Assembly: GCA_045587485.1 (NCBI GenBank)
Contig: JAZNCI010000053.1
Span: 1 to 20,778, forward strand
Direction of reading: 5' to 3'
DNA length: 20,778 bases
Source: SIG440 sp045587485
GTDB lineage: Bacteria > Bacillota > Clostridia > Monoglobales > Monoglobaceae
The notes below the pieces were generated by a model, which was not told where the DNA came from, ran no database searches, and saw nothing but the letters and a program-made list of their open reading frames with translations. Position numbers and translations under genes: made by a program. This document shows positions 8,678 through 16,980 of the stretch, one piece after another; within the stretch, counting starts at the first letter, position 1; every line of letters starts with the position of its first letter.

Positions 8678-9135
8678 TAGTTATTCCAAGGGAAAATGCC
8701 CTTGCTGCGCAGCTCATCCTTGAAATCTCCCATAATACCTACATTATAAGGAGCAATAAGGAATATTCCGTTTGCAACCTTTTGAATATTTCCGTCAAGT
8801 GCATAAACCGCACCGCTCAAAAAGTCAACAATTCTCTGTGCCGCATTACGCTCAACTGATTCAAGATTAATAACAACCGGCTTTTTATTTTTCAGGTGGT
8901 TTGCAATTTCTCTTGCATCCTCAAAGCTTTCAGGCTGCATAACAACCAATTTAAGCTGGGCCGTTGTATGTATCTTTACAACCTTATTGCGCTTGCCGCC
9001 ATCAAATGTTTCTGTCTCATCTTCTTCAAAAACAGAGCTGTTTGAAAATTCACTGTTTTCCATCAGTTCCTCTTCGTAATCATTCTCCGATGTTTCAAAT
9101 CCGATAAGATTCAACATTTTGTTTACAATACTCAT
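8677..9135 (-). CDS. sepF: SepF, cell-division protein and FtsZ membrane anchor
   Basis: Tethers FtsZ polymers to the membrane and shapes the septum. The product is 152 residues. An N-terminal amphipathic helix (MSIVNKMLNLIGF) for membrane binding is followed by an acidic linker (about 15-50). The DUF552 core spans about 55-145, with VVINLE, a QRIVDFLSGAVYAL helix and GIFLIAP. The ATG at 9135 has GGAGG eight bases upstream; an in-frame ATG 15 bases earlier contains that site and is rejected. A well-matched extended -10 promoter lies 66 bases upstream. The stop overlaps the ylmH start. Confidence 0.95.
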   Translation of the reverse strand: MSIVNKMLNLIGFETSENDYEEELMENSEFSNSSVFEEDETETFDGGKRNKVVKIHTTAQLKLVVMQPESFEDAREIANHLKNKKPVVINLESVERNAAQRIVDFLSGAVYALDGNIQKVANGIFLIAPYNVGIMGDFKDELRSKGIFPWNN

Positions 9136-9200
9136 TTTATTTTCCTCCATATTCTTATATATTAAGGGTTAAATAATTTGCAAATTTCCTTCCAGATTAT

Positions 9201-9229
9201 ATTATATCACATATTTTTTATTTTGTATA
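9201..9229 (-). promoter_or_regulatory. extended -10 promoter for sepF
   Basis: On the minus strand TATACA (9229-9224) is separated by 17 bases from TATAAT (9206-9201), and the -10 is preceded by TGa, the extended -10 motif. A second TATAAT overlaps at 9201-9196. The -35 lies in the final codons of yggS. Position, spacing and a consensus -10 make this one of the two best promoter candidates in the window; it should drive sepF, ylmH and perhaps onward. Confidence 0.65.
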
Positions 9230-9913
9230 GTTCCTTTTTCCAAAAATCCCTGTGCCCACCCGAACAAATGTTGCACCACATTTTATTGCTGTCGGAAAAT
9301 CATTGGTCATTCCCATGGAAAGCTCCTTCATATCAACCTTTGCAATAGATTTTTGTCCTATCTTCTGTGCCAGATTTTTCAGCCCTGTAAATACCCCTTT
9401 AAGAATTTCTTCGTCATCAACAAAGGGCGCGATTGTCATAAGACCCTCTATCTTTACATTTTCAAGCTCGCTTATTCGGCGGCAAAGCTCCTCACATTCC
9501 TCGGGACGGATGCCAAACTTTGACTCCTCGCCTGACACATTAACCTCTAAAAGAATTCGTTGTATTTTATTAATCTTTTTTGCGTGCTTGTCAATTTCCT
9601 TTGCAAGCTCAAAGCTATCGACCGAATGAATAAGCTCTACTTTATCTATTATATACTTTATCTTATTTTTTTGCAAGTGTCCAATCAGATGCCATCTCAC
9701 AGGCTTAACCGCATCATATTTTTCCATAATCTCCTGGACACGATTTTCACCTATATCTGTAACGCCACAATCAATCGCTTCATTTATAAGGTCTTCCCCA
9801 TAAGTCTTGGTAACAGCGATAAGCTGTATTTCGGTAGTTTGTCTGCCACAGTCTGTTGCTTCTCTTTTTATTTGCTCATTTATACTGATTAGATTTTCGT
9901 TAATGTATGACAT
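9218..9913 (-). CDS. yggS: YggS/PLPBP family pyridoxal-phosphate homeostasis protein
   Basis: PLP-binding TIM-barrel protein (YlmE in Bacillus) that buffers pyridoxal phosphate; not known to be an enzyme. The product is 231 residues, the typical length. The PLP lysine is K36 in AVTKTYG. Family motifs follow: IGENRVQE, WHLIGHLQKNK, EVNVSGEESKFG and SMGMTNDF, ending RVGTGIFGKR, where the phosphate site lies. The ATG at 9913 is two bases after the stop of the HlyD-like gene and has only a weak ribosome site (GTGAGAT), so it probably depends on coupling. It is the usual upstream neighbour of sepF. Confidence 0.95.
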   Translation of the reverse strand: MSYINENLISINEQIKREATDCGRQTTEIQLIAVTKTYGEDLINEAIDCGVTDIGENRVQEIMEKYDAVKPVRWHLIGHLQKNKIKYIIDKVELIHSVDSFELAKEIDKHAKKINKIQRILLEVNVSGEESKFGIRPEECEELCRRISELENVKIEGLMTIAPFVDDEEILKGVFTGLKNLAQKIGQKSIAKVDMKELSMGMTNDFPTAIKCGATFVRVGTGIFGKRNYTK

Positions 9914-9915
9914 TT

Positions 9916-11196
9916 CTATCTCACAACCTTATTATCATATAAATTTTTTCCGCTTACAATCAGCTCGTCATATAGTTTTATGGTCGAGCTCTCATCTGTA
10001 CTTTCAGCAGCAATAACCCATTCCTTGTTGTTGTAAATAATATCTACGGGAATAAATCTCGCCTTATCGTTTCTTATAACATAGACTCCTGTCTTGCCGT
10101 CTGTTATACGGATGCTTCTGGAAGGAATTTTGTAGCCCTCATAATGGTGTTTTATCAGTTCTGCCTTAACCTTGGAAGTGGAGTATATCTTTTCGATATA
10201 CTTGTTCGACTCAGCAACAATCACAACCTTGCCGTTCTTCTGAGGGGTAATTTTTGAAACAGTTCCTTTTATTGTGCGTATATCAATCTCGGGAAATCTG
10301 ATATCAATGCTGTCACCCACATCCATATCCTCGGCAAAATCACCAGGCACAAGTGCCGCCACACTCCACGAAAAATTATTTACTATCTTTCCGATGGGCT
10401 GACCTTTTTTCACCTGTGTGTTTATATCAACTTTTGACGATTTTTTATTCATCTCCTTCAGGTATTCGGGGGTAATATTCTCAACAAGCTTTGGGGCAAG
10501 CATCTCTTCAAGGCCATCTATCCTGGCGGTAAAAGCCCCTGCTGTGGGTGCGTGAACTATGATTCTTTCAATATTATGTTTTGCCTCAAGCCCCGACCTT
10601 TTCTGTTTTAATTCCTTAAGCTCTTCGCTATTTTCCTTGGGCTGTTCCTCACCGGTTATAATCCTTCTGCCCTCGATAAGACTATTGACCTCCGCTTTTA
10701 TCGTATCAACCTCTTCGATGTTACCTTCATATCCCAAAGCCGGCACTCGGCTTAGCTCTCTTGCAATATTTTGCTCAATTCTGGCCGTATCGTTGCTGTA
10801 TATATCCTTCTTCAATAAGCCGTTTTCCAGTTTTAATATGCTTTCCTCAATAGTTTTAAGCTCACCCATAGCCGATGTGCTTATCTCATTTTTATAAATG
10901 TACGCTACCGTTTCGCCGATTTTCACGCGTTCTTCTTCCTCTGCCTCGCAGTAAAAATATCCATCTGTCGGTGCTGTGATTACGGTTTGTTCCCGAAAAA
11001 GATATCCTTCTGCCACGGTGCTTTCCTCTTCGGTTCCCGTGCGTACAATCATTGTTTCAAGACGGTTGTTAAAGCTCATCCCAACATTAACTGCAACACA
11101 GAGTATAAAAGCGCCTATCAAAAAGGTAATAAATCCTCTGCGGCTTTTTCTCTTTTTTCTTCGTTCCTGTCTTGACGGTTTTTTGTTTTCTTCCAT
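9916..11196 (-). CDS. HlyD-like membrane-anchored adaptor protein, role unknown
   Basis: The product is 426 residues, of HlyD/membrane-fusion-protein type. A very basic cytoplasmic N-terminus (1-20, rich in R and K) is followed by one membrane segment at about 21-40. A first half-lipoyl segment is near 73-101 (VITAPTDGYFY, then GETVAYIYK) and a helical coiled-coil hairpin spans about 105-208. The second half-lipoyl region is near 211-225 (RIIVHAPTAGAF). A beta-rich C-terminal part includes KKGQPIGKIVNN and a VPGDFAEDMDVGDSIDIRF stretch. Such proteins usually link an inner-membrane transporter to export, but no transporter is nearby. It sits between miaA and yggS-sepF, so a role in the envelope or at division is possible but only inferred. 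The ATG at 11196 is preferred because GGAG lies nine bases upstream; an ATG 15 bases earlier has no usable spacing. Confidence 0.8.
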   Translation of the reverse strand: MEENKKPSRQERRKKRKSRRGFITFLIGAFILCVAVNVGMSFNNRLETMIVRTGTEEESTVAEGYLFREQTVITAPTDGYFYCEAEEEERVKIGETVAYIYKNEISTSAMGELKTIEESILKLENGLLKKDIYSNDTARIEQNIARELSRVPALGYEGNIEEVDTIKAEVNSLIEGRRIITGEEQPKENSEELKELKQKRSGLEAKHNIERIIVHAPTAGAFTARIDGLEEMLAPKLVENITPEYLKEMNKKSSKVDINTQVKKGQPIGKIVNNFSWSVAALVPGDFAEDMDVGDSIDIRFPEIDIRTIKGTVSKITPQKNGKVVIVAESNKYIEKIYSTSKVKAELIKHHYEGYKIPSRSIRITDGKTGVYVIRNDKARFIPVDIIYNNKEWVIAAESTDESSTIKLYDELIVSGKNLYDNKVVR

Positions 11197-11215
11197 TCTG
11201 AAAAACTCCATTCCG

Positions 11216-12142
11216 CTAAATTTCTAAAAATTCCCTGCATTTATCTGTAACAATTGCTATATCAGCCTTCGTTTCAACCCTTACCCATTGAATTTTTTCA
11301 TTACGTCTGAACCATGTCGATTGTCTTTTTGCATATCGCCGGCTTTCCATTTTAATCTTTTCAACCGCAGCTTCAAGGGTTGCTTTGCCCTCAAAAAAAT
11401 CCAGAATTTCTTTATACCCGATAGCCTGCATAGCAGTTGCATCTCTGTCTATGCCCATATCCTTAAGCTGTTGAACCTCGCCGAGCAACCCTGCCTCCAT
11501 CATTTTATCGACACGTTTGTTTATTCTTTCATAAAGAATTTTACGCTCTGCATCAATCCCCAAAATCAATGCATCATACACAGGCTCTCTTCTTGACTCA
11601 AGATTTACCTGTGTAAATGTTTTGCCCGTAAGACGGCATACCTCCAAGGCCCGTATAACGCGCCTTATATTATTGGGATGGATTTTTTCCGCTGCCTCGG
11701 GATCTCTTTCTGCAAGTAGATGATGAACAGCATCATTCCCTTCGGAATTTGCCAGTTTTTGCATTTCATTTCGGAAATCAGGAGAACTGCCGAAATCCTC
11801 AAACACTATATTTTCAATAACACTGTCCATATAAAGCCCCGTGCCGCCGGCAAGAACGGGCAGTTTGCCACGCCTGATAATATCATCAATGCACTCTCTT
11901 GCCAATTTGACAAAGTCTGCCACGCTGCACCTTTCCCTTGGGTGAAAAATATCAATCATATGGTGGGGAATAGCCGCAAGCTCGCTTTGGTCAGGCTTTG
12001 CCGTACCTATATCCATAAACCTGTAAATCTGCATAGAATCACAGGAAACAACCTCACCGTTAAATCTGCGGGCAATTTCTATCGCCAGAGCCGTTTTACC
12101 CGAGGCTGTAGGTCCTGCAACTGCTATAATTTTTTTCAGCAT
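11216..12142 (-). CDS. miaA: MiaA, tRNA dimethylallyltransferase
   Basis: Transfers dimethylallyl from DMAPP to N6 of A37 in tRNAs reading UNN codons, giving i6A. The product is 308 residues. The P-loop GPTASGKT lies at 10-17, followed by D35-S36 in CDSMQIYR, LAGGTGLYMDSV near 100 and RRVIRALEVCRLTGK near 160. The ATG at 12142 follows the mutL stop by three bases, and AGAGGA lies ten bases upstream, inside mutL. The mutS-mutL-miaA order is common. An hfq gene often follows miaA but is absent here. Its product i6A37 is the substrate of MiaB, encoded further upstream in this window. Confidence 0.97.
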   Translation of the reverse strand: MLKKIIAVAGPTASGKTALAIEIARRFNGEVVSCDSMQIYRFMDIGTAKPDQSELAAIPHHMIDIFHPRERCSVADFVKLARECIDDIIRRGKLPVLAGGTGLYMDSVIENIVFEDFGSSPDFRNEMQKLANSEGNDAVHHLLAERDPEAAEKIHPNNIRRVIRALEVCRLTGKTFTQVNLESRREPVYDALILGIDAERKILYERINKRVDKMMEAGLLGEVQQLKDMGIDRDATAMQAIGYKEILDFFEGKATLEAAVEKIKMESRRYAKRQSTWFRRNEKIQWVRVETKADIAIVTDKCREFLEI

Positions 12143-12145
12143 AAG

Positions 12146-14077
12146 CTAAACAATCCTCTTAAACATTTTTTCGATTTCATGCTTTGTAAACTCTATTTTT
12201 ATGGGTCTGCCATGAGGGCAGGTGGTAATTCCCAACTTTTCAAGCTCTTGTACATCCCGAATCAGGCTCTCCATCTCAATCATACTAAGCTTTTTATTCG
12301 CCTTGATTGCATATTTGCAGGATATTGTGTCAAGAAGCCTTTCTTCAAAACTCAAAAGCCCTGTGGGTCTGCCATCGCTCAATATGGATATTACCTCTAA
12401 TACCAACTCTTTTATATCATCCTCGTCCGAAATAAGAGGGGTCTGGCGTATTATTACCGAATTGCGTCCAAATTCTTCAATATCAAAACCCATATTCTCA
12501 AGTGTGGAGTTGTTTTCCATAACCAGCTGAACATCACGGTTGTCAACATCCATAACAATTGGTGCAAGCAGCATCTGCCCCGAAACTCCGCGTTCCTTAT
12601 AATCATTCTTAAGAACTTCAAATCTTTTTCGTTCGTGAGCTGCATGCTGGTCTATCATAAACATTTTATCGGCCTTTTGGGCTATAACATAAGTGCCAAA
12701 AATCTGACCTGCAATCATTATCTCTTCGCTGCCAGCAAGGCTGACTTCTTCAAACATCGTCAACTGTACGGGCTTTTCGCCGTCTTGCGAAGTAGCTGTG
12801 ATTGCCCCGCGTGGAATATTCTCCAATTCAGGAACAGAAAACGTTGTAACACCACTTTTTGCTGAGCTTTCGTCAAACTGTTCTCTTTTGCTTTCAAAAA
12901 TATCTTCCGTCTTTGGTGAATTAAACCGCCTGCCCAAGTTGTTTGGAACAGTATTTTTAAGAAAATCTGCAACGGTTTGTCTGTCAACCCTTTCAGGTTC
13001 TTTATTGACAACTGTTGGTGATGCAGCTGGCTTTGTTTCGTTTATTGCCTTTTCTGCCATCGCATCCTGCTCCTTTACGGGTATTTCAGGGCGGCGGTAA
13101 ATAGCATTTTTTACTCCGTGATAAACAATATCGTATATTTCCTTTTCGTTTGCAAATTTAATCTCGGTTTTTGCTGGATGAACGTTTACATCAACCAGAC
13201 TTGGTGCAAGTTGAATATTCAGCACAAAAAACGGGAATTTGCCTGTCATAAGAACATTTCGATAGGCTTCTTCAACAATTTTTGAAACAACATGGTTTTT
13301 GATATATCTGCCGTTTACAAACAAAGTCTGACGAGCACGATTGCCCCGTGCAAGCTCTGCCTTACCTACCACGCCCGAAACGGTCACGCCCTGTTCGGTA
13401 TGGTCGACCTCTAAAACACCCTTGGCGTGATCAATGCCGTAAATGTTGAGAATTGCGTTTTTAAGATTTCCGTCGCCCGAGGTTGAAAACTGTTCCTTGC
13501 CGTCACAGATATACCTAAAGGAAATCTCAGGCTTTGCAAGAGCAATGCGGCTGAGTACATCCGCCACATACCCTGCCTCGGTAGAATCTTTCTTTAAGAA
13601 TTTCATTCTGGCGGGAACCGATGCAAAAAGATTTTCAACAATCATAACTGTGCCTTCGTTGCAAGCCACAGTCTCTTTTTGCGATGGTGTGCCGTGGTTT
13701 ACTGTGATATGTGCACCATCGAGAGCACCCTTTTCTTTTGTAATTACTGTGACATCAGAAACTGCACAAATACTTGCCAGAGCCTCTCCGCGAAAACCCA
13801 TCGTCTGTATCTCAAACAAATCGTCTATCTCTCTCAGCTTGCTTGTTGCATGACGAAGAAATGCACACTCCACCTCGTCATAAGGAATTCCCTTGCCGTT
13901 ATCCTCAACGGATATGTATGTGATGCCGCCTTTTTTTATTTCAACAGTAATTCTGTTGGCCCCGGCATCTATTGAATTTTCAACAAGTTCTTTAACAACA
14001 GCTGAAGGTCTTTCTGCCACCTCGCCTGCGGCAATTTTATCAGCAACCGCCTGTGACAATACTTTGATTTGTGCCAT
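12146..14077 (-). CDS. mutL: MutL, mismatch-repair ATPase and endonuclease
   Basis: Links MutS mismatch recognition to strand incision. The product is 643 residues. The N-terminal GHKL ATPase has E30 and N34 in VVKELVENSIDAGA, then EDNGKG and TMGFRGEALASI. A variable, low-complexity linker spans about 335-440. The C-terminal dimerisation domain carries the endonuclease motif DQHAAHERKRFE, with the further metal-site signatures SCKYAIKA and CPHGRP near the end. Its own nicking activity fits an organism without MutH. The ATG at 14077 has AGAGGAAAG five bases upstream and lies 14 bases after mutS. Confidence 0.97.
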   Translation of the reverse strand: MAQIKVLSQAVADKIAAGEVAERPSAVVKELVENSIDAGANRITVEIKKGGITYISVEDNGKGIPYDEVECAFLRHATSKLREIDDLFEIQTMGFRGEALASICAVSDVTVITKEKGALDGAHITVNHGTPSQKETVACNEGTVMIVENLFASVPARMKFLKKDSTEAGYVADVLSRIALAKPEISFRYICDGKEQFSTSGDGNLKNAILNIYGIDHAKGVLEVDHTEQGVTVSGVVGKAELARGNRARQTLFVNGRYIKNHVVSKIVEEAYRNVLMTGKFPFFVLNIQLAPSLVDVNVHPAKTEIKFANEKEIYDIVYHGVKNAIYRRPEIPVKEQDAMAEKAINETKPAASPTVVNKEPERVDRQTVADFLKNTVPNNLGRRFNSPKTEDIFESKREQFDESSAKSGVTTFSVPELENIPRGAITATSQDGEKPVQLTMFEEVSLAGSEEIMIAGQIFGTYVIAQKADKMFMIDQHAAHERKRFEVLKNDYKERGVSGQMLLAPIVMDVDNRDVQLVMENNSTLENMGFDIEEFGRNSVIIRQTPLISDEDDIKELVLEVISILSDGRPTGLLSFEERLLDTISCKYAIKANKKLSMIEMESLIRDVQELEKLGITTCPHGRPIKIEFTKHEIEKMFKRIV

Positions 14078-14091
14078 AATACTTTCCTCTT

Positions 14092-16710
14092 TTAAATATT
14101 CTCTGCCTTAGCCTTAAGCGCATAAAGCTTTGTAAGCGCCTCCATAGGCGACATAGTATCAAGGGCAAGGCCCTTTATTTCAGTAACAATCTCATTCTCC
14201 TCGAAACCGCCAAGGCTCAGTTGGTCATAGCTCACATCATCAATTTTCTTCTTTTGATTGTTCTTCACAGCAACATTTGACGCACCGCCACCATCACGAA
14301 TTTCGAGTTCTTTCAGAATTTCTTTTGCACGTTTGGTAACTTCCTTTTTAACTCCTGCCAAAGCTGCAACTTCAACGCCGTAACTGCCGTCAGCACCACC
14401 GCGAATTATCTTGCGCAGGAAGGTAATGTCATCACCGTGCTTTTTAACTGCAATGCAATAATTCTTTACACCGCCAAGCCTGTCTTCAAGCTCGGTAAGC
14501 TCGTGATAGTGGGTCGCAAACAGGGTTTTTGCCCCGCATTTATTTTTGTTTGCCATATATTCAACCACCGACCAGGCAATCGCAAGACCGTCAAAGGTGC
14601 TCGTTCCACGTCCGATTTCATCAAAAATCACAAGACTCTTTTTTGTGGCATTGTCAAGAATATATGCAACCTCATTCATCTCAACCATAAACGTACTCTG
14701 CCCTGCAGATAAGTCATCAGACGCACCGACACGGGTAAAAATTTTATCTACAACACCTATTTCAGCAGAACTTGCGGGAACAAAGGACCCCATCTGTGCC
14801 ATAAGAACAATCAACGCCGTCTGCCTCATATATGTTGACTTGCCTGCCATATTAGGGCCGGTAATAATTGCAATCTGACTTTCTGTGCCGTCAAGCTGTG
14901 TATCATTGGGAATAAACATAGCATCAAGATTTTCTACCACGGGATGTCTTCCATCTTTAATCACAATTTTATCCGATATGCTCATATCAGGCATAACATA
15001 GCGATTTTTCTCGGCAACGTAGGCAAACGAGCACAAAACATCGGTCATTGCAACAGCCTGAGCCGCAAGCTGAATTCTTGACACCTGGTCTGCCACAAGG
15101 TCACGAACCTTGCAGAACATCTCATATTCCATATTAACAATCTGGCTTTCTGCCTCTACTATTTTTTCTTCAACTTCTTTGATTTGAGGGGTTATGTATC
15201 TTTCACAATTTGAAAGAGTCTGCTTTCTTACAAAATATTCTGGAACATCCTTTGTGCTTTGCTTGCTTACCTCAAGATAATAGCCAAAAACACGGTTGTA
15301 TCCAACTTTAATATTTTTAATTCCTGTTTTTTCCTTTTCTTCTTCAGCAAAATTATTTATCCAGCTCACACCATTTTGCATAAGTTCACGACGTGCATCA
15401 ACCTCGTGACTGAAGCCGTCACGGATGAGATTACCTTCTCTAAGCGAAATAGGTGGTTCGGGATTAATTGCATCACGGATTACCCCTCTCACATCAGAAA
15501 GCTCGTCCATCTGCTCATAAATACTTTGCAGCACACCCGATGTGCATCTGCCTAAAAGATTTTTTATTTCAGGTAACTTTTCAAGAGAATCAGCTATTGC
15601 AAGCAAATCGCGGCAGTTGGCAGTTTTGTATGTTGCCTTTGCTATCAGTCTTTCAATATCCTGAATAGGCTTTAATGCTTCGATAATTTCTTCACGAAGA
15701 ATGGGGTTTGCAACCAATTCTCTCACCGCACGGTGTCTGTTCTGAATTTTTGCACAATTGGCAAGTGGCATAGTAATCCACTTTCTCAAAAGTCTGCCGC
15801 CCATTGAGGTTTTGGTTTTGTTGAGCACCGTGAGAAGACTTCCCTTTGCCTTTTTATCACGCATAGTCTCTAAAAGCTCAAGGTTGCGGATGCTATACAA
15901 ATCAAGTTCCATATACTCCTGCGACTCAATCACCTGAACTTCACGCAGATTTGCAAGTTCAGTCTTCTGGGTTTCGCCAAGGAACATCAAAAGCGCACCA
16001 AGACTGCATATCGCAAAGCCTTTTTCAAATAATCCCTGCTGTACCTCACCGAATTTCTCTGCAACACTCTTTTTTGCAGTTTCATGCTCAAATGCCCAGT
16101 TGTAATAATTTCGTATGGGGCATCCAAATCTTTCGGCAATCATACCAAGAAGATGTTCTTTTTCATATGCCTCAAGGTTAAGAAGAATTTCCGCAGGTGA
16201 AAATCTGCTTATTTCATTGAGAAGCTGAACTTCTACATCCTTGCCTTCAAATTCATTTACCGATATTTCTCCCGTAGTAATATCTACAAACGAAATACCG
16301 GCACCCTGCCCTTCAATATACACAGCTGCCAAATAGTTGTTTTTTGATTCATCCAACGCCGCAAAATCCATAATTGTGCCGGGAGTAATAACGCGAACAA
16401 CATCACGCTTGACAATTCCCTTGGCTGTGCTTGGGTCCTCGGTCTGTTCACAAACTGCAACAGTATAACCGTTTTCAACCAGCTTTGCAATGTAGCTGTC
16501 CACCGAATGAAAGGGCACTCCGCACATAGGTGCACGTTCCTCCTGACCGCAATCTCTGCCTGTAAGGGTAATTTCAAGAACCTTTGACGCAGTCAGCGCA
16601 TCATCAAAAAACATCTCGTAAAAATCACCGAGACGGTACATAAGAATACTGTCTTTATACTGTTCTTTTATCTCAAAATACTGACGCATCATCGGTGTAA
16701 ATTCAGCCAT
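14092..16710 (-). CDS. mutS: MutS, DNA mismatch-recognition ATPase
   Basis: Binds mismatches and small loops and starts mismatch repair. The product is 872 residues. The mismatch-reading Phe and Glu are F30 and E32 in GDFYEMFF of the N-terminal domain. Connector, lever and clamp domains follow. The ABC-type ATPase has Walker A TGPNMAGKSTYMRQ near 613, the signature region DDLSAGQSTFMVEM, Walker B DEIGRGTSTFDG and the TLFATHYHEL switch. The ATG at 16710 has GGGGG eight bases upstream; an in-frame upstream ATG (16764) lacks a ribosome site and would add 18 residues outside the family pattern. Upstream is the palindromic element; I found no clear promoter next to the gene. Confidence 0.97.
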   Translation of the reverse strand: MAEFTPMMRQYFEIKEQYKDSILMYRLGDFYEMFFDDALTASKVLEITLTGRDCGQEERAPMCGVPFHSVDSYIAKLVENGYTVAVCEQTEDPSTAKGIVKRDVVRVITPGTIMDFAALDESKNNYLAAVYIEGQGAGISFVDITTGEISVNEFEGKDVEVQLLNEISRFSPAEILLNLEAYEKEHLLGMIAERFGCPIRNYYNWAFEHETAKKSVAEKFGEVQQGLFEKGFAICSLGALLMFLGETQKTELANLREVQVIESQEYMELDLYSIRNLELLETMRDKKAKGSLLTVLNKTKTSMGGRLLRKWITMPLANCAKIQNRHRAVRELVANPILREEIIEALKPIQDIERLIAKATYKTANCRDLLAIADSLEKLPEIKNLLGRCTSGVLQSIYEQMDELSDVRGVIRDAINPEPPISLREGNLIRDGFSHEVDARRELMQNGVSWINNFAEEEKEKTGIKNIKVGYNRVFGYYLEVSKQSTKDVPEYFVRKQTLSNCERYITPQIKEVEEKIVEAESQIVNMEYEMFCKVRDLVADQVSRIQLAAQAVAMTDVLCSFAYVAEKNRYVMPDMSISDKIVIKDGRHPVVENLDAMFIPNDTQLDGTESQIAIITGPNMAGKSTYMRQTALIVLMAQMGSFVPASSAEIGVVDKIFTRVGASDDLSAGQSTFMVEMNEVAYILDNATKKSLVIFDEIGRGTSTFDGLAIAWSVVEYMANKNKCGAKTLFATHYHELTELEDRLGGVKNYCIAVKKHGDDITFLRKIIRGGADGSYGVEVAALAGVKKEVTKRAKEILKELEIRDGGGASNVAVKNNQKKKIDDVSYDQLSLGGFEENEIVTEIKGLALDTMSPMEALTKLYALKAKAENI

Positions 16711-16750
16711 CCATAATTCCCCCAAATTTAACTCATAAACAATTTGCCAC

Positions 16751-16780
16751 TTTAAACTACACAAGATTCAATGAATCTTC
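16751..16780. repeat. left copy of a degenerate direct repeat
   Basis: This 30-base stretch matches 16943-16972 at 22 of 30 positions, including an identical TTTAAAC and an identical TTCAAT at the same spacing. It lies just outside the palindromic element, whose right end contains the second copy. It may be a relic of an earlier insertion or of a duplicated element end. Confidence 0.5.
16763..16779. repeat. short perfect palindrome
   Basis: AAGATTCA at 16763-16770 and TGAATCTT at 16772-16779 are perfect reverse complements around one base. No T tract follows on either strand, so it does not look like a terminator. It could be a protein-binding site in the mutS leader or part of the adjacent repeat element. 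Confidence 0.5.
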
Positions 16781-16811
16781 ACTTGGGCGGATACGCATTG
16801 AAAACTGCATG

Positions 16812-16834
16812 CCTTGTGCTTCAAAGGCACAAGG
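16812..16834. repeat. perfect 8-bp hairpin within the palindromic element
   Basis: CCTTGTGC at 16812-16819 and GCACAAGG at 16827-16834 are perfect reverse complements with a seven-base loop. The hairpin lies in the left arm only, so it breaks the symmetry of the larger palindrome and looks like an added or asymmetrically retained segment. No T tract follows. Confidence 0.55.
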
Positions 16835-16942
16835 TCGCAAGAGTTTAAAGCGCGCAAAATTTTTGTAAGACAAGGCGAAAGCGCAGGGAATACTTTGTGT
16901 ATTCGCGAGCATTTCAACGCCGTATCACGGACATTTTGCCGT

Positions 16943-16972
16943 TTTAAACCATGCAGGGTTCAATAAGTATTC
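16943..16972. repeat. right copy of a degenerate direct repeat
   Basis: This is the second copy of the 30-base repeat also found at 16751-16780 (22 of 30 identical). It forms the right end of the palindromic element and lies immediately downstream of the YlbF-like gene's stop. Confidence 0.5.
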
Positions 16973-16980
16973 GCCTATTA

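Larger units (their letters stand above)
16786..16975. repeat. about 190-base palindromic (MITE-like) intergenic element
   Basis: The ends are inverted repeats: 16786-16811 matches the reverse complement of 16950-16975 at 21 of 26 positions (GGCGxATAC, ATTGAA and CTGCATG identical). Inside, an imperfect inverted repeat runs from TTTAAAGCGCGCAAAATTTT (from 16844) to ACATTTTGCCGTTTTAAA (to 16948). It closes on GAATAC/GTATTC around five bases (16888-16904). A side hairpin sits at 16812-16834. No protein frame fits. It occupies the whole spacer between the YlbF-like gene and mutS. This architecture fits a non-autonomous mobile or REP-like repeat; whether other copies exist cannot be seen here. 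Confidence 0.6.

Noticed and set aside
11720..12400. 226-codon plus-strand open frame across the miaA-mutL junction
   Set aside because: It is antisense to two well-conserved genes, with unusual composition and no initiation signal.
16711..16764. 18-residue N-terminal extension of MutS
   Set aside because: No ribosome site precedes the upstream ATG, while GGGGG is correctly placed before the ATG at 16710, where the family homology starts.
16786..16975. CRISPR array or riboswitch in the mutS leader
   Set aside because: There are no regularly spaced direct repeats, and no known riboswitch core was recognisable; the pattern is inverted, not an array.
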